Source of the DNA: Edwardsiella anguillarum ET080813
Lineage (GTDB): Bacteria > Pseudomonadota > Gammaproteobacteria > Enterobacterales > Enterobacteriaceae
Assembly (NCBI RefSeq): GCF_000264765.2
Contig: NZ_CP006664.1
Span: forward strand, 1,736,001 to 1,800,000
Direction: 5' to 3'
Length of the DNA stretch: 64,000 bases
Each line of letters begins with the position of its first letter. Position 1 is the stretch's first letter. The notes below the pieces were generated by a model. It ran no database searches and was not told the origin of the DNA. It worked only from the letters and a program-made list of their open reading frames with translations. Position numbers and translations under genes: made by a program. This document shows, in pieces, positions 1-14,032 of this stretch.

Positions 1-429
1 CGCGGCATAAATGTGGCGCACCGTATCCTGCAGATAGGCCGGAGTACGCTCCCCATCGCCCATCACGCGCTCCCAGTCCCACTGATCCACGTACACCGAG
101 TGGATCGCAGAGAGACGATCCTCATCGGGGCGCAGTGCCTTCATGTGGGTATACAACCCTTCCCCCGGCGCAAAGTCATACATTCCCAGCGTCTTACGTT
201 TCCATTTGGCCAGGGAATGCACCACTTCAAAGACGTCCTGCGGCAGGTTCTTCACCTTTACCTGTACCGCCTTCTCATGACCGGAAAGGTTATCCTGCGT
301 ACCATCGCCCAATCGGCTCAGGATCGGCGCCTGCACTTCAATGAGACCGAGGCGCTGCTCCAACTGACGGGAGAAATGCGCCTTAACAAAGCTGATCTGC
401 TGCTGTTTTTCAATATAGGATTTTTTCAT
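1..429 (-). CDS. asnA: Aspartate--ammonia ligase (asparagine synthetase A), 5' part only
   Basis: Makes asparagine from aspartate, ammonia and ATP in the cytoplasm. The minus-strand reading frame opens at the ATG at 427-429 ([19 protein letters not shown]) and stays open to the window edge, giving 143 residues of a family that is normally about 330. Visible family segments include [24 protein letters not shown] and the class-II synthetase-like stretch [17 protein letters not shown]; the frame ends in the DTVRHIYAA region. It is divergent from asnC with about 150 bases between them, the standard enterobacterial arrangement in which AsnC activates asnA when asparagine is scarce. The truncation is only the window boundary, not a lesion. 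Confidence 0.95.
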   Translation of the reverse strand, partial: MKKSYIEKQQQISFVKAHFSRQLEQRLGLIEVQAPILSRLGDGTQDNLSGHEKAVQVKVKNLPQDVFEVVHSLAKWKRKTLGMYDFAPGEGLYTHMKALRPDEDRLSAIHSVYVDQWDWERVMGDGERTPAYLQDTVRHIYAA

Positions 430-548
430 TGTTGTACTCACTGCCTGTCTGTCCTGTTGGTATTGATTAAGCAACAGATGCGACGATGAATTCAATAATC
501 AACAACAAATATTGCCTTATTGGTTTAAATCAATCATTTTATGGCGTC

Positions 549-554
549 TATAAT
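549..554 (+). promoter_or_regulatory. Candidate -10 of the asnC promoter
   Basis: A perfect TATAAT lies 30 bases before the asnC ATG. I do not find a good -35 at the expected 16-18 base spacing, which would fit an activator- or repressor-controlled promoter. The asnA-asnC gap is AT-rich. Confidence 0.45.
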
Positions 555-583
555 TGAATTTTGTCTAAATTTGAAGGTAAAAA

Positions 584-1045
584 ATGGCAGAAATTTATCC
601 GATCGATAATCTCGATCGCGGCATCCTCAATGCGCTGATGCAAAATGCCCGTACGCCTTATGCCGAGCTGGCGAAAAACTTTAACGTCAGCCCTGGAACC
701 ATCCACGTACGGGTAGAAAAGATGAAACAGGCCGGCGTAATTACCGGCGCCTGCATACAGGTCAGCCCTAAGATGTTGGGCTATGACGTCTGCTGCTTCA
801 TCGGCATTATCCTCAAAAGCGCCAAAGACTACCCGGCCGCCCTGGCGCGTCTGGAAAGCCTGGATGAAGTGGTCGAGGCCTATTACACCACCGGTCACTA
901 CAGTATTTTCATTAAAGTGATGACCAAGTCTATCGAAGCGCTGCAGCACGTACTTATCAACAAGATCCAGACCATTGATGAAATTCAGTCTACTGAAACG
1001 CTGATCTCCCTGCAAAACCCGATCATGCGCGACATCAGGCCCTGA
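584..1045 (+). CDS. asnC: Lrp/AsnC-family regulator AsnC
   Basis: Asparagine-responsive DNA-binding regulator that activates the divergent asnA and controls its own gene. The 153-residue product matches the family length (E. coli 152). An N-terminal winged helix-turn-helix covers about residues 8-55 (LDRGILNALMQNARTPYAEL, then VSPGTIHVRVEKMKQAG). A C-terminal RAM ligand-binding domain follows, with VVEAYYTTGHYSIFIKV and the end IMRDIRP. The ATG follows a GAAGG ribosome site in GAAGGTAAAAA. mioC lies downstream, preceded by a DnaA box. Function is assigned from close similarity to E. coli AsnC and the asnA-asnC-mioC-oriC order. Confidence 0.95.
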   Translation: MAEIYPIDNLDRGILNALMQNARTPYAELAKNFNVSPGTIHVRVEKMKQAGVITGACIQVSPKMLGYDVCCFIGIILKSAKDYPAALARLESLDEVVEAYYTTGHYSIFIKVMTKSIEALQHVLINKIQTIDEIQSTETLISLQNPIMRDIRP

Positions 1046-1077
1046 TCCGGATCGAGTTATCCGCATTCACACCCAGA

Positions 1078-1086
1078 TTATCCACA
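1078..1086 (+). promoter_or_regulatory. DnaA box upstream of mioC
   Basis: A perfect consensus DnaA box TTATCCACA 63 bases before the mioC ATG. In E. coli a DnaA box in the mioC promoter lets DnaA repress transcription heading into oriC; the same role is inferred here. Confidence 0.8.
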
Positions 1087-1147
1087 GCTAGATCCCAGCA
1101 AATTCGCAGCGTACAATAGCCCGTCCAAATCATTCGCTGGGATCATC

Positions 1148-1591
1148 ATGGCAAATATCACCGTTATCAGCGGCAGTACCTTAGGCAACGCCGAGTATGT
1201 CGCCGAACATCTAGCCGAAAAGTTAACTGAACGGGGTCATGGCGTGCAGGTACTGCACGGTCCGGGTCTGGATGAGCTGCCCCTGCGGGGCATTTGGCTG
1301 GTGGTGACATCGACGCACGGGGCCGGCGAGCTGCCGGATAACTTGCAGCCGTTGTTTGAACAAATAGAGACCCAGCAGCCGGATCTCACTGGGATCCATT
1401 TTGGCGCCGTCGGCATCGGCAGCAGTGAATATGACACCTTTTGTGGTGGGATCGCGATCGTCGATCGCATTTTGATCGCATTTGGTGCTCAGCGTCTCGG
1501 CGAAATGCTCAAGATCGATATTCAGCGCTGCGATATTCCAGAGGATCTTGCAGAGGAATGGCTGATCGCGTGGGAAAAACTTATCCAATAA
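1148..1591 (+). CDS. mioC: FMN-binding protein MioC
   Basis: Small flavodoxin-like FMN protein, reported in E. coli to support biotin synthase activity. Its transcription runs towards oriC. The 147-residue product has the E. coli length. The phosphate-binding loop of flavodoxins is seen at residues 7-16 (SGSTLGNAEY), with the later flavin-loop stretches STHGAGELPDN and GIGSSEYDTFCGG. The gene ends just before the origin. The coding sequence is rich in GATC, including four sites within about 40 bases near 1450-1485, like the neighbouring origin. Confidence 0.94.
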   Translation: MANITVISGSTLGNAEYVAEHLAEKLTERGHGVQVLHGPGLDELPLRGIWLVVTSTHGAGELPDNLQPLFEQIETQQPDLTGIHFGAVGIGSSEYDTFCGGIAIVDRILIAFGAQRLGEMLKIDIQRCDIPEDLAEEWLIAWEKLIQ

Positions 1592-1599
1592 GTATGTTT

Positions 1600-1890
1600 T
1601 TTGCCCACTTAGACTGTGCATAAGTCTTGTTATAAGCAGTAAAAAACCGGTAGTTATCCAAATAACAAGCCAGAGCCTTTTTTGCGCCTGTGTATAACAA
1701 CCAATAAAGATCCCAGCTTTTACGGTCTGGGATCACCGATCTTCCACAGTAAATGATCCTGCGTAGTAACTTGATCCTTATTGAGAAATTTGTGTTATCC
1801 ACAAAGGATCGCGATCCTAATAGAAGATCTAATAAAGAGATCTTTAAATAAAAAAGATCTTTTAAATACTGGGCGGAGGATCCGACGATC
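1600..1890. other. Chromosomal replication origin oriC
   Basis: The gap between mioC and mnmG holds the ordered parts of an enterobacterial origin. From the mioC side: an R4-like box TTATGCACA on the minus strand (1615-1623), an R3-like TTATCCAAA on the plus strand (1654-1662), an R2-like TTATACACA on the minus strand (1689-1697) and an R1-like perfect TTATCCACA on the plus strand (1795-1803). GATC sites crowd 1710-1885. The AT-rich stretch 1820-1870 carries three AGATCT-initiated repeats (AGATCTAATAAAG, AGATCTTTAAATA, AGATCTTTTAAAT) that correspond to the unwinding 13-mers. Order and spacing mirror the E. coli origin, with the unwinding element on the mnmG side. Confidence 0.93.
1820..1872. 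repeat. AT-rich 13-mer repeats (DNA unwinding element)
   Basis: Three imperfect tandem repeats that begin with AGATCT and run into T/A-rich sequence, next to the R1-type DnaA box. In E. coli the equivalent 13-mers are where DnaA opens the duplex. The GATC inside each repeat makes them SeqA/Dam targets. Confidence 0.8.
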
Positions 1891-1988
1891 CACGTGGGTT
1901 GGACCTGCGCCTAAACTTGAGTAGAATCCCCACCCCTAGGCAAATAACGATCGTTGAGAGCCTTTCGGTTAGCGCGAGGTGTAGTACC

Positions 1989-3878
<1,890 letters not shown>

Positions 3879-3890
3879 CTACGCGCCCAT

Positions 3891-3943
3891 TGGCCGCTGC
3901 CCGGCGGCCATTCTTCGCGACCGGCCGTCTTTACGACGGCCGG
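3891..3943. repeat. Two tandem hairpins between mnmG and rsmG
   Basis: Two inverted repeats stand back to back: TGGCCGC (3891-3897) with GCGGCCA (3904-3910), and CCGGCCGTC (3921-3929) with GACGGCCGG (3935-3943). Neither is followed by a strong T-run, so attenuation or mRNA processing between the two genes is more likely than full termination. This is inference from sequence only. Confidence 0.6.
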
Positions 3944-3963
3944 CTTTGATTGAGGTATATACC

Positions 3964-4584
3964 GTGAATAAGCAACTGGACACGCTGCTGGCGCAGGCCG
4001 GCATTTCGTTAACCGATCAGCAAAAACAACGGCTGCTGGGCTACGTATCCCTGTTGGATAAGTGGAATAAGGCCTATAACCTGACCTCTGTACGCGATCC
4101 TCGCGATATGCTGGTACGCCATATCATGGACAGCATCGTTGTTAACCCTTATCTGCAAGGGCAGCGGTTCATCGACGTGGGAACCGGGCCGGGTCTGCCG
4201 GGGATCCCTCTGGCCATCGTGCGCCCTGATGCTCACTTCACGCTGCTGGATAGCCTGGGTAAGCGGGTACGTTTCCTGCGTCAGGTTCAACATGAGCTGC
4301 ACCTGGACAATATTGAGCCGGTGCAGAGCCGGGTCGAGGCGTTTGTCGCTGAGCCGCCTTTTGACGGTGTGATTAGTCGTGCCTTTGCCTCTCTACTGGA
4401 TATGGTGTCTTGGTGTCGCCACCTTCCCGCCGCGCACCGCGGACGTTTTTATGCCCTGAAGGGCGCGGTTCCTCAGGATGAGCTGCAAAATCTGCCGGCC
4501 GGCGTTAGCGTGGAACAACTGATCCGCCTGCAGGTGCCAACGCTGGACGGGGAACGCCATCTGGTGGTACTAAAATCCGATTAA
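3964..4584 (+). CDS. rsmG: 16S rRNA (guanine527-N7)-methyltransferase RsmG (GidB)
   Basis: Methylates N7 of G527 in 16S rRNA with S-adenosylmethionine. Starting at the GTG at 3964 gives 206 residues (E. coli 207) and begins [20 protein letters not shown], matching the family N-terminus. The frame extends 6 codons further upstream to an ATG at 3946, but that adds non-conserved residues and covers the GAGG ribosome site. The SAM-binding loop is at residues 71-80 ([10 protein letters not shown]). Conserved SRAFASL and the C-terminal [10 protein letters not shown] are present. Paired with mnmG as in most bacteria. Confidence 0.95.
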   Translation: MNKQLDTLLAQAGISLTDQQKQRLLGYVSLLDKWNKAYNLTSVRDPRDMLVRHIMDSIVVNPYLQGQRFIDVGTGPGLPGIPLAIVRPDAHFTLLDSLGKRVRFLRQVQHELHLDNIEPVQSRVEAFVAEPPFDGVISRAFASLLDMVSWCRHLPAAHRGRFYALKGAVPQDELQNLPAGVSVEQLIRLQVPTLDGERHLVVLKSD

Positions 4585-5234
4585 TTTTGTTTTTTGTCAA
4601 AAAAAGCTAAAAAAACCATTGCATAGCAAGTGAGCGGATCAATCTTTAATAGCTTGAATCATTTGTAGACGTATATTTTATTTGTTTACTATCTGTTTAC
4701 AATATTTGCGTGATGATCCGCGTGCCAGCGGGGAGGGAACTCGGCGGCGATCGCCCTCTGCCCTTGCTTTTTTGCCGTATTGTTTTCTGGTTATGGAGGG
4801 GGCTAGAAGGGGGGAGCGATATGTCAACAGGCTGTTTCCATTTGGTTTTGAGCTATAGATTGATGAGTTAATCGACTAACTTTATGATTTTAAATGTCTA
4901 TATTCGCAATATTGGTTAAAAAACAGTCTTAACGCTATGGTATATTGGCTTTTTTGCTGCTTTATTCTGTGATCATCCATCAGAGTAAAAATGTAAGATT
5001 GGAATTGTGTTATGTATTGGCTAAAAAGGATATTTCGTCGATTCTGTGTGTTCGGTGATAAATCGTGAAAATATTTAAATTACTATTCACTTTTTGGCTA
5101 CTTATACATTGAATTTGTAGGGATGCACCGTATAATTTTCACGTTTTTCTGGCTTGACTCAGCCTCGTAAAGGCAGTTTTATTACGTCACTCAAATCAGC
5201 ATACCTCCTGGGGGGTACGGAGAGAGCAAACGTC
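4585..5234. other. Long AT-rich leader between rsmG and atpI
   Basis: About 650 bases without a supported gene. It is clearly more AT-rich than its surroundings, except for a GC-rich island near 4710-4770. It contains the likely atp operon promoter at 5109-5136. E. coli has a similarly long, AT-rich gap here. I see no rsmG terminator with a clean T-run and no RNA gene I can name. Confidence 0.7.
5109..5136 (+). promoter_or_regulatory. Candidate sigma-70 promoter of the atp operon
   Basis: TTGAAT (5109-5114) and TATAAT (5131-5136) are separated by 16 bases, a good match to the sigma-70 consensus. They lie about 100 bases before the chosen atpI start. No better pair is nearer to atpI. Confidence 0.65.
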
Positions 5235-5612
5235 ATGTCTGGAGCGCTTTATGGCGGGAAGATCGCACGTAACTTGCTGATTCTACAGCTAGTGACCTTT
5301 GTTCTATTCAGTATCTGCCTATCGATAAAATCGGTAGGCTGGGGATGGTCCGCACTGTTGGGCGGGCTTTCCGCCTGGTTACCCAACGCCGTGTTTATGC
5401 TGTTTGCCTCGCGTTCGCGGGCCGAAGCGCGGGCTGAGGGGCGTATTGCTTGGGCATTCGCTCTGGGCGAGGCGCTTAAAATGGTCTGCACGATAGCCCT
5501 GCTTATCGTGTCGCTGGGGTGGTTTAAGGCGGTTTTTCTTCCGCTTGGCCTGACTTACATTGCGGTGCTGGTGGTGCAGGTAGCAGCGCCGGCATTTATA
5601 AGTCGTAATTAA
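5235..5612 (+). CDS. atpI: ATP synthase accessory protein AtpI
   Basis: Small membrane protein encoded first in the ATP synthase operon; in other bacteria it helps assemble the c-ring. I start at the ATG at 5235 (MSGALYGGKIARNLLILQL): it has a GGAGAG ribosome site and gives 125 residues, close to E. coli (about 126-130). The open frame begins 27 codons earlier, at 5154, but that extension lies over the leader. Four hydrophobic segments are visible (near residues 14-32, 40-58, 75-95 and 98-118), with the loop RSRAEARAEGRIAWAFALGE. It precedes atpB by 40 bases. Confidence 0.88.
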   Translation: MSGALYGGKIARNLLILQLVTFVLFSICLSIKSVGWGWSALLGGLSAWLPNAVFMLFASRSRAEARAEGRIAWAFALGEALKMVCTIALLIVSLGWFKAVFLPLGLTYIAVLVVQVAAPAFISRN

Positions 5613-5637
5613 AACAGTTACCGTATTAACTACTTAA

Positions 5638-6471
<834 letters not shown>

Positions 6472-6503
6472 TTATTTTTAACAACACTACTGCGTTTAAC
6501 TGA

Positions 6504-6796
<293 letters not shown>

Positions 6797-6821
6797 TAAC
6801 TAATTTAAGAGGCATTGTGCT

Positions 6822-7292
6822 GTGAATCTTAACGCAACAATCCTCGGCCAGGCCATCGCGTTTGTCCTGTTCGTCTGGTTCTGCATGAAGTATGTATGGC
6901 CGCCGCTTATGGCCGCCATAGAGAAGCGTCAGAAAGAGATTGCTGACGGTCTCTCTTCCGCAGAGCGTGCGAAGAAAGATCTGGACTTGGCGCAGGCCAA
7001 TGCGACCGACCAGCTGAAGAAAGCCAAGGCTGACGCACAGGTGATCATCGAGCAGGCGAACAAGCGTAAGTCTCAGATCATCGATGAGGCGAAGGCTGAA
7101 GCAGAACAGGAACGTGCCAAGATCGTCGCGCAGGCGCAGGCTGAAATCGATGCCGAGCGCAAGCGTGCCCGTGAAGAGCTGCGTAAACAGGTCGCCATGT
7201 TGGCAATCGCCGGTGCCGAGAAAATTATTGAACGTTCCGTGGATGAAGCTGCGAACAGCGACATCGTCGATAAACTGGTCGCTGAACTGTAA
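6822..7292 (+). CDS. atpF: F1Fo ATP synthase subunit b
   Basis: Peripheral stalk subunit: one N-terminal membrane anchor and a long dimeric coiled coil. The 156 residues equal E. coli. It starts at a GTG (as in E. coli) behind AAGAGG. The anchor is residues 6-26 ([20 protein letters not shown]). From about residue 35 the sequence is a continuous charged, alanine-rich coiled coil ([10 protein letters not shown] to [10 protein letters not shown]). The gap to atpH is only 14 bases and includes GGAGGGAGG, a strong ribosome site. Confidence 0.98.
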   Translation: MNLNATILGQAIAFVLFVWFCMKYVWPPLMAAIEKRQKEIADGLSSAERAKKDLDLAQANATDQLKKAKADAQVIIEQANKRKSQIIDEAKAEAEQERAKIVAQAQAEIDAERKRAREELRKQVAMLAIAGAEKIIERSVDEAANSDIVDKLVAEL

Positions 7293-7306
7293 GGAGGGAG
7301 GGGCCG

Positions 7307-7840
7307 ATGTCTGAATTTATCACGGTAGCTCGCCCCTACGCCAAAGCAGCTTTTGACTTTGCTGTTGAGCATAACAGCCTGGATCGTTGGCAGAATATGC
7401 TGGCGTTCAGCGCTGAGGTGACCCGCAATGAAAGCGTGGCCGAAATGTTGTCCGGTGCCTTGGCTCCGGAGACCCTTGCGGCATTTTTCATTGATATTTG
7501 CGGTGACCAGCTCAATGAATCCGGTCAGAACTTCATTAAAGTGATGGCGGAAAACGGACGTTTACAGGTTATTCCTGACGTGCTGCAGCAGTTTATTGCA
7601 CTGCGTGATGCGATGGAAGCGACGGCAGATGTGGAAGTCACCTCTGCAGCGCCCCTGACTCAGGCGCAGCTGGATAAAATCAGCGCCGCAATGGAACAAC
7701 GTCTGTCACGTAAAGTGAAGCTGAATTGCAAAATTGATAAGTCTGTATTGGCCGGCGTGGTTATCCGCGCGGGTGACCTGGTGATCGATGGCAGCATTCG
7801 CGGCCGTTTGGATCGCCTGACAGACGTCTTGCAGTCTTAA
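7307..7840 (+). CDS. atpH: F1Fo ATP synthase subunit delta
   Basis: Links the peripheral stalk to the top of F1. The 177 residues equal E. coli. It opens [19 protein letters not shown], the typical delta N-terminal helical domain, and ends with the conserved [20 protein letters not shown] near residues 145-165, which docks to subunit b. The gap to atpA is 12 bases with AAGGGGACTGG as ribosome site, consistent with translational coupling in the operon. Confidence 0.98.
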   Translation: MSEFITVARPYAKAAFDFAVEHNSLDRWQNMLAFSAEVTRNESVAEMLSGALAPETLAAFFIDICGDQLNESGQNFIKVMAENGRLQVIPDVLQQFIALRDAMEATADVEVTSAAPLTQAQLDKISAAMEQRLSRKVKLNCKIDKSVLAGVVIRAGDLVIDGSIRGRLDRLTDVLQS

Positions 7841-7852
7841 GGGGACTGGAGC

Positions 7853-9394
7853 ATGCAACTGAATTCCACCGAAATCAGCGAACTGATCAAGCAGCGCATT
7901 GCTCAGTTCGACGTGGTGAGCGAAGCTCACAACGAAGGTACAATCGTCTCCGTGAGCGACGGGATTATCCGCGTTCACGGTCTGGCGGACGTCATGCAGG
8001 GCGAAATGATCGCGCTGCCGGGCAACCGCTACGCTATCGCACTGAACCTGGAGCGCGACTCTGTGGGTGCGGTAGTGATGGGGCCCTACGCTGACCTGGC
8101 CGAAGGCATGAAGGTCAAGTGTACCGGCCGTATTCTGGAGGTTCCGGTAGGCCGTGGTCTGCTGGGCCGCGTGGTTAACACCCTGGGTGAGCCGATCGAC
8201 GGTAAAGGTCCGGTCGAGCATGACGGGTTTTCCGCCGTTGAAGCCATCGCCCCGGGCGTTATCGAGCGTCAGTCGGTCGATCAGCCGGTACAGACGGGCT
8301 ATAAGTCCGTGGATGCCATGATCCCGATCGGTCGCGGTCAACGTGAGCTGGTCATCGGCGACCGTCAGACCGGTAAAACCGCGCTGGCCGTCGATGCCAT
8401 CATCAACCAGCGTGACTCCGGCATCAAGTGTATCTACGTTGCCGTAGGTCAGAAGGCTTCTACCATCGCTAACGTGGTGCGTAAGCTGGAAGAGCACGGT
8501 GCGCTGGCTAACACCATTGTCGTCGTGGCCTCGGCCTCTGAATCCGCCGCCCTGCAGTATCTGGCGCCGTACGCCGGCTGTGCGATGGGTGAATACTTCC
8601 GCGATCGCGGTGAAGACGCGCTGATCATCTATGATGACTTGTCCAAGCAAGCAGTCGCCTATCGCCAAATCTCCCTGCTGCTCCGTCGTCCGCCAGGCCG
8701 TGAAGCATTCCCGGGCGACGTATTTTACCTCCACTCCCGTCTGCTGGAGCGTGCAGCGCGCGTTAACGCTGAGTACGTCGAGACTTTCACCAAGGGTGAG
8801 GTCAAGGGTAAGACGGGGTCACTGACGGCGCTGCCGATCATTGAAACCCAGGCAGGTGACGTTTCCGCGTTCGTTCCGACCAACGTAATCTCGATTACCG
8901 ATGGCCAGATCTTCCTGGAGTCTAACCTGTTTAACGCCGGTATCCGCCCAGCGGTAAACCCGGGGATCTCCGTATCCCGCGTGGGTGGCGCGGCGCAGAC
9001 CAAGATCATGAAGAAACTGTCCGGCGGTATCCGTACCGCACTGGCGCAGTACCGCGAACTGGCGGCGTTTTCTCAGTTTGCCTCTGATCTGGACGACGCG
9101 ACCCGCAAACAGCTGAGCCACGGCCAGAAGGTGACTGAGCTGCTCAAGCAGAAACAGTATGCGCCGATGTCCGTTGCTGCGCAGTCGCTGGTGCTGTTTG
9201 CCGCTGAGCGTGGCTACCTGGAAGACGTCGAGCTGGCGAAGGTTGGCGGCTTCGAAGCGGCGCTGATGGCTTACGTTGATCGCGAGCACGCCGACCTGAT
9301 GCAACAAATCAACCAGACCGGTGCTTATAACGACGAGATCGAAGGTAAGCTGAAAGGCATCCTCGATACCTTCAAAGCAACCCAGTCCTGGTAA
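7853..9394 (+). CDS. atpA: F1Fo ATP synthase subunit alpha
   Basis: Non-catalytic nucleotide-binding subunit of F1. The 513 residues equal E. coli. The Walker A sequence GDRQTGKT is near residue 169 and the Walker B-like [11 protein letters not shown] near 262. The conserved [12 protein letters not shown] and the arginine-finger region SVSRVGG are present. Five well-matched genes precede it and atpG follows. A long minus-strand open frame (7706-8734) overlaps it; I treat that as a shadow of its codon use. Confidence 0.99.
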   Translation: MQLNSTEISELIKQRIAQFDVVSEAHNEGTIVSVSDGIIRVHGLADVMQGEMIALPGNRYAIALNLERDSVGAVVMGPYADLAEGMKVKCTGRILEVPVGRGLLGRVVNTLGEPIDGKGPVEHDGFSAVEAIAPGVIERQSVDQPVQTGYKSVDAMIPIGRGQRELVIGDRQTGKTALAVDAIINQRDSGIKCIYVAVGQKASTIANVVRKLEEHGALANTIVVVASASESAALQYLAPYAGCAMGEYFRDRGEDALIIYDDLSKQAVAYRQISLLLRRPPGREAFPGDVFYLHSRLLERAARVNAEYVETFTKGEVKGKTGSLTALPIIETQAGDVSAFVPTNVISITDGQIFLESNLFNAGIRPAVNPGISVSRVGGAAQTKIMKKLSGGIRTALAQYRELAAFSQFASDLDDATRKQLSHGQKVTELLKQKQYAPMSVAAQSLVLFAAERGYLEDVELAKVGGFEAALMAYVDREHADLMQQINQTGAYNDEIEGKLKGILDTFKATQSW

Positions 9395-9456
9395 TAGCCT
9401 TACGGCCTGCCGGCAGTAATACGGTGGGCCGTAAAAGGTTTTGAGGAGAAGCAGAG

Positions 9457-10320
9457 ATGGCCGGCGCGAAAGAGATACGTAGCAAGATCGCCAGCGTGCA
9501 AAACACGCAAAAGATCACGAAAGCGATGGAGATGGTCGCCGCCTCCAAAATGCGTAAAACGCAGGATCGCATGGCGGCCAGCCGTCCCTATGCAGAAACC
9601 ATGCGCAAAGTGATTGGTCACCTTGCGCTGGGGAATCTGGAATACAAACACCCGTACCTGGAAGAGCGCGATATTAAACGCGTGGGGTATCTGGTGGTTT
9701 CTACCGACCGTGGTCTGTGCGGTGGCCTGAACATTAACCTGTTCAAGAAGCTGCTGACAGAGATGAAAGAGTGGAACCAGAAGGGCGTGGATATCGATCT
9801 CGCGCTGATCGGCTCCAAGGCAGTCTCTTTCTTTGGGTCCGTGGGCGGCAACGTTGTCGCTCAGGTCACCGGCATGGGAGATAACCCCTCCCTGTCCGAG
9901 CTGATCGGTCCGGTGAAGGTGATGCTGCAGGCCTATGATGAGGGCCGTCTGGATCGCCTGTATGTGGTGAGCAACAAGTTCATCAACACCATGTCCCAAG
10001 AACCACAGGTCCTTCAGCTGTTGCCGCTGCCTAAGGCAGACGATGCAGAGCTGAAAAGGAAATCATGGGATTACCTGTATGAACCGGATCCGAAGGCGCT
10101 GCTGGATACCCTGCTGCGTCGCTATGTGGAGTCACAGGTTTATCAGGGCGTCGTGGAAAACCTGGCCAGTGAGCAGGCCGCGCGAATGGTTGCTATGAAG
10201 GCGGCAACCGATAACGGCGGCAACCTGATCAAAGAGCTGCAGTTGGTCTACAACAAGGCTCGTCAGGCCAGCATCACCCAGGAGCTCACCGAGATCGTCT
10301 CGGGCGCTGCTGCGGTTTAA
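9457..10320 (+). CDS. atpG: F1Fo ATP synthase subunit gamma
   Basis: Central rotor shaft of F1. The 287 residues equal E. coli. The N-terminal helix [33 protein letters not shown] and the C-terminal helix [21 protein letters not shown] are the two strands of the shaft coiled coil. The Rossmann-like centre contains [11 protein letters not shown]. The ribosome site is TTGAGGAGAAGCAG. It sits between atpA and atpD as in all enterobacterial atp operons. Confidence 0.98.
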   Translation: MAGAKEIRSKIASVQNTQKITKAMEMVAASKMRKTQDRMAASRPYAETMRKVIGHLALGNLEYKHPYLEERDIKRVGYLVVSTDRGLCGGLNINLFKKLLTEMKEWNQKGVDIDLALIGSKAVSFFGSVGGNVVAQVTGMGDNPSLSELIGPVKVMLQAYDEGRLDRLYVVSNKFINTMSQEPQVLQLLPLPKADDAELKRKSWDYLYEPDPKALLDTLLRRYVESQVYQGVVENLASEQAARMVAMKAATDNGGNLIKELQLVYNKARQASITQELTEIVSGAAAV

Positions 10321-10327
10321 GAGCTAG

Positions 10328-11737
<1,410 letters not shown>

Positions 11738-11756
11738 CGCCTGATAGGAGGGTGAT

Positions 11757-12176
11757 ATGGCTATGACTTTCCATCTGGATGTGGTCAGCGCGGAGCGTCA
11801 GATGTTCTCTGGGCTGGTGCAGAAAATCCAGGTGACGGGTAGTGAAGGTGAGCTGGGTATCTACCCGGGGCACGCTCCGCTGCTTACTGCCATTAAGCCT
11901 GGCATGGTGCGTATCGTTAAACAGCATGGAGAGGAGGAGTTTATCTACCTTTCCGGCGGCATCCTTGAGGTGCAGTCCAGCGCGGTTACCGTACTGGCCG
12001 ATACCGCTATCCGTGGTCAGGACCTCGACGAGGCGCGTGCGATGGAGTCGAAGCGTAAAGCAGAAGAACACATCCGCAGCTCGCACGGCGACGTTGACTA
12101 TGCTCAGGCATCTGCAGAGCTGGCCAAGGCGATTGCCAAACTGCGCGTAATCGAATTGACCAAAAAAATGATGTAA
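11757..12176 (+). CDS. atpC: F1Fo ATP synthase subunit epsilon
   Basis: Rotor subunit that can extend to block ATP hydrolysis. The 139 residues equal E. coli. An N-terminal beta sandwich ([35 protein letters not shown]) is followed by a C-terminal two-helix hairpin ([18 protein letters not shown] and [16 protein letters not shown]). The start has TAGGAGGGTGAT as ribosome site. Last gene of the operon; a strong terminator follows within 16 bases. Confidence 0.98.
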   Translation: MAMTFHLDVVSAERQMFSGLVQKIQVTGSEGELGIYPGHAPLLTAIKPGMVRIVKQHGEEEFIYLSGGILEVQSSAVTVLADTAIRGQDLDEARAMESKRKAEEHIRSSHGDVDYAQASAELAKAIAKLRVIELTKKMM

Positions 12177-12192
12177 GCAGACGACGGTAAAA

Positions 12193-12223
12193 AACCTCTC
12201 CCCGGCGGAGAGGTTTTTTTTAT
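12193..12223 (+). terminator. Rho-independent terminator of the atp operon
   Basis: Stem AACCTCTCC (12193-12201) pairs with GGAGAGGTT (12207-12215) across a 5-base loop and runs into an uninterrupted T-run. It lies 16 bases after the atpC stop. Confidence 0.93.
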
Positions 12224-12453
12224 CGTTAAAAAAAGCGCTCTCCCTGGATATTCGCTGCGCAATTGTTGGGCTAATCGCGCGAAAAAGCGCATTGGCGAAG
12301 AGAGTGTTTGCCCCCCTCCTGCCAAGTTATCTATCATCATCTTATCCCCGCAGTACATCTGGCCTGCGCGCGTTTTGAGTAGAGAAATATGTAGTAATCC
12401 CGCCGCTTAACGGGTTTACTTTACCCCATCAATTTGAATGGATCAGATTGCTT

Positions 12454-13824
12454 ATGTCGACATCTCCATTAAGCGTGGTCATCCTTGCCGCCGGTAAAGG
12501 AACCCGCATGTATTCCGATCTTCCTAAGGTGTTGCATCCGTTGGCAGGCAAGCCGATGGTGCAGCACGTTATTGACAGCGCGCTGACGCTGGGCGCCCGT
12601 CAGGTACATCTGGTATACGGTCACGGCGGCGACCTGCTGAAGGCCCATCTGTCTGGCCAGCCGCTGAACTGGGTGCTACAGGTTCAGCAGCTGGGCACCG
12701 GCCATGCCATGCAGCAGGCGGCGCCTGATTTTTCCGACGATGAAGATATCCTGATGCTATACGGCGATGTGCCGCTGATTTCGGCCGCGACGCTGCAGCG
12801 CCTGATCGCGGCGAAGCCCCAGGGGGGAATCGGTCTGCTGACGGTAAAACTGGACGACCCGAGCGGCTATGGCCGCATTGTGCGTCATCACGACAGCGTG
12901 GTGGGGATCGTCGAACATAAGGACGCCAGCGAATTGCAGCGTCGTATCAATGAGATCAACACCGGCATTCTGGTGGCCAACGGCGCGGATCTGAAGCGCT
13001 GGCTGGCCCGTCTGGATAACAACAATGCTCAGGGTGAGTTCTATATTACCGATATTATCGCCATGGCCCATCAGGAAGGGCGGCAGATTGCGGCAGTGCA
13101 TCCCGAACGCCTGAGCGAGGTGGAGGGGGTTAACAACCGCCTGCAGCTTTCCACCCTGGAACGAGCCTATCAGCAGCAGCAGGCGCAGCGTTTGCTGCTG
13201 GCTGGCGTAATGCTAACCGATCCGGCACGCTTCGATCTGCGCGGTGAGCTGGTGCACGGGCGCGATGTGGTGATCGATACCAACGTGATTATCGAAGGCA
13301 AAGTGACGCTGGGAGACCGAGTTCATATCGGTAGCGGCTGTGTGCTGAAGGATTGCCAGATCGCCGATGATAGTGTGATTAGTCCCTATACGGTGATTGA
13401 GGGTGCCCGGCTGGCACAGGCCTGTACCGTGGGGCCCTTTGCCCGTCTGCGCCCCGGCGCCTGCCTCGATGCGGAGGCTCACGTGGGTAACTTCGTTGAA
13501 ATGAAGAAGGCATACCTGGGGCGCGGCTCTAAGGCGGGCCATCTGAGTTACCTGGGCGATGCGGAGATCGGCGCTGGGGTGAATATCGGCGCAGGGACTA
13601 TTACTTGTAACTATGATGGTGCCAATAAACACCAGACGGTGATCGGTGATGACGTCTTCGTTGGTTCAGACAGTCAGCTGGTGGCGCCGGTTACCGTTGG
13701 CCGTGGTGCGACGATCGCGGCCGGTACGACGGTAACCAAAAATGTGGGTGACGGAGAGCTGGTGCTCAGCCGGGTGAAACAGGTGCAGCTCAGCGGCTGG
13801 AAACGGCCGATGAAGAAAAAATGA
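12454..13824 (+). CDS. glmU: Bifunctional GlcNAc-1-phosphate uridyltransferase / glucosamine-1-phosphate acetyltransferase
   Basis: Makes UDP-GlcNAc for peptidoglycan and lipopolysaccharide. The 456 residues equal E. coli. The nucleotidyltransferase signature LAAGKGTRM is at residues 11-19. The C-terminal half (from about 230) is a left-handed beta helix of hexapeptide repeats, with acetyltransferase-site residues in [14 protein letters not shown] and [14 protein letters not shown] use the ATG at 12454; the frame is open to a TTG two codons upstream. glmS lies downstream, across hairpins. Confidence 0.97.
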   Translation: MSTSPLSVVILAAGKGTRMYSDLPKVLHPLAGKPMVQHVIDSALTLGARQVHLVYGHGGDLLKAHLSGQPLNWVLQVQQLGTGHAMQQAAPDFSDDEDILMLYGDVPLISAATLQRLIAAKPQGGIGLLTVKLDDPSGYGRIVRHHDSVVGIVEHKDASELQRRINEINTGILVANGADLKRWLARLDNNNAQGEFYITDIIAMAHQEGRQIAAVHPERLSEVEGVNNRLQLSTLERAYQQQQAQRLLLAGVMLTDPARFDLRGELVHGRDVVIDTNVIIEGKVTLGDRVHIGSGCVLKDCQIADDSVISPYTVIEGARLAQACTVGPFARLRPGACLDAEAHVGNFVEMKKAYLGRGSKAGHLSYLGDAEIGAGVNIGAGTITCNYDGANKHQTVIGDDVFVGSDSQLVAPVTVGRGATIAAGTTVTKNVGDGELVLSRVKQVQLSGWKRPMKKK

Positions 13825-13832
13825 TCGCGATC

Positions 13833-13893
13833 GCTGCGACCTAACGGCCGCAGCGGTTTTTCCCTGTGCCCCGATGAGGGACACAGGGAAAAA
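13833..13893. repeat. Hairpin cluster between glmU and glmS
   Basis: GCTGCG (13833-13838) pairs with CGCAGC (13849-13854) just before a short T-run, so it could end some glmU transcripts. Directly after, TTTTTCCCTGTG (13857-13868) pairs perfectly over 12 bases with CACAGGGAAAAA (13882-13893). In E. coli the glmUS message is cut between the genes and glmS is tuned by small RNAs; these hairpins may mark such a junction here. That is inference. Confidence 0.6.
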
Positions 13894-14032
13894 CATAATA
13901 ACGATCCTGCTAAAGGGATCAGCCCCACTCTCTACAAGGCTCGGGGCAGCGGTGCACAGCGCCGTTTATCAATCAGATCGATACGGGCATCGACAGACCG
14001 CTGCGGCGGTTTGGCTATAGGAATCAAACCTT

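Noticed and set aside
1581-1802. 73-codon minus-strand frame inside oriC
   Set aside because: It runs across the DnaA boxes and has no family features; chance frame in origin DNA.
1899-1988. N-terminal extension of mnmG by 30 codons
   Set aside because: It lies in the origin flank, is not conserved, and the ATG at 1989 gives the exact family length.
5154-5234. 27-codon N-terminal extension of atpI
   Set aside because: Overlaps the leader; the internal ATG has a better ribosome site and gives the family length.
7706-8734. Minus-strand open frame of 342 codons opposite atpH and atpA
   Set aside because: Antisense shadow; the plus-strand genes are complete and near identical to E. coli.
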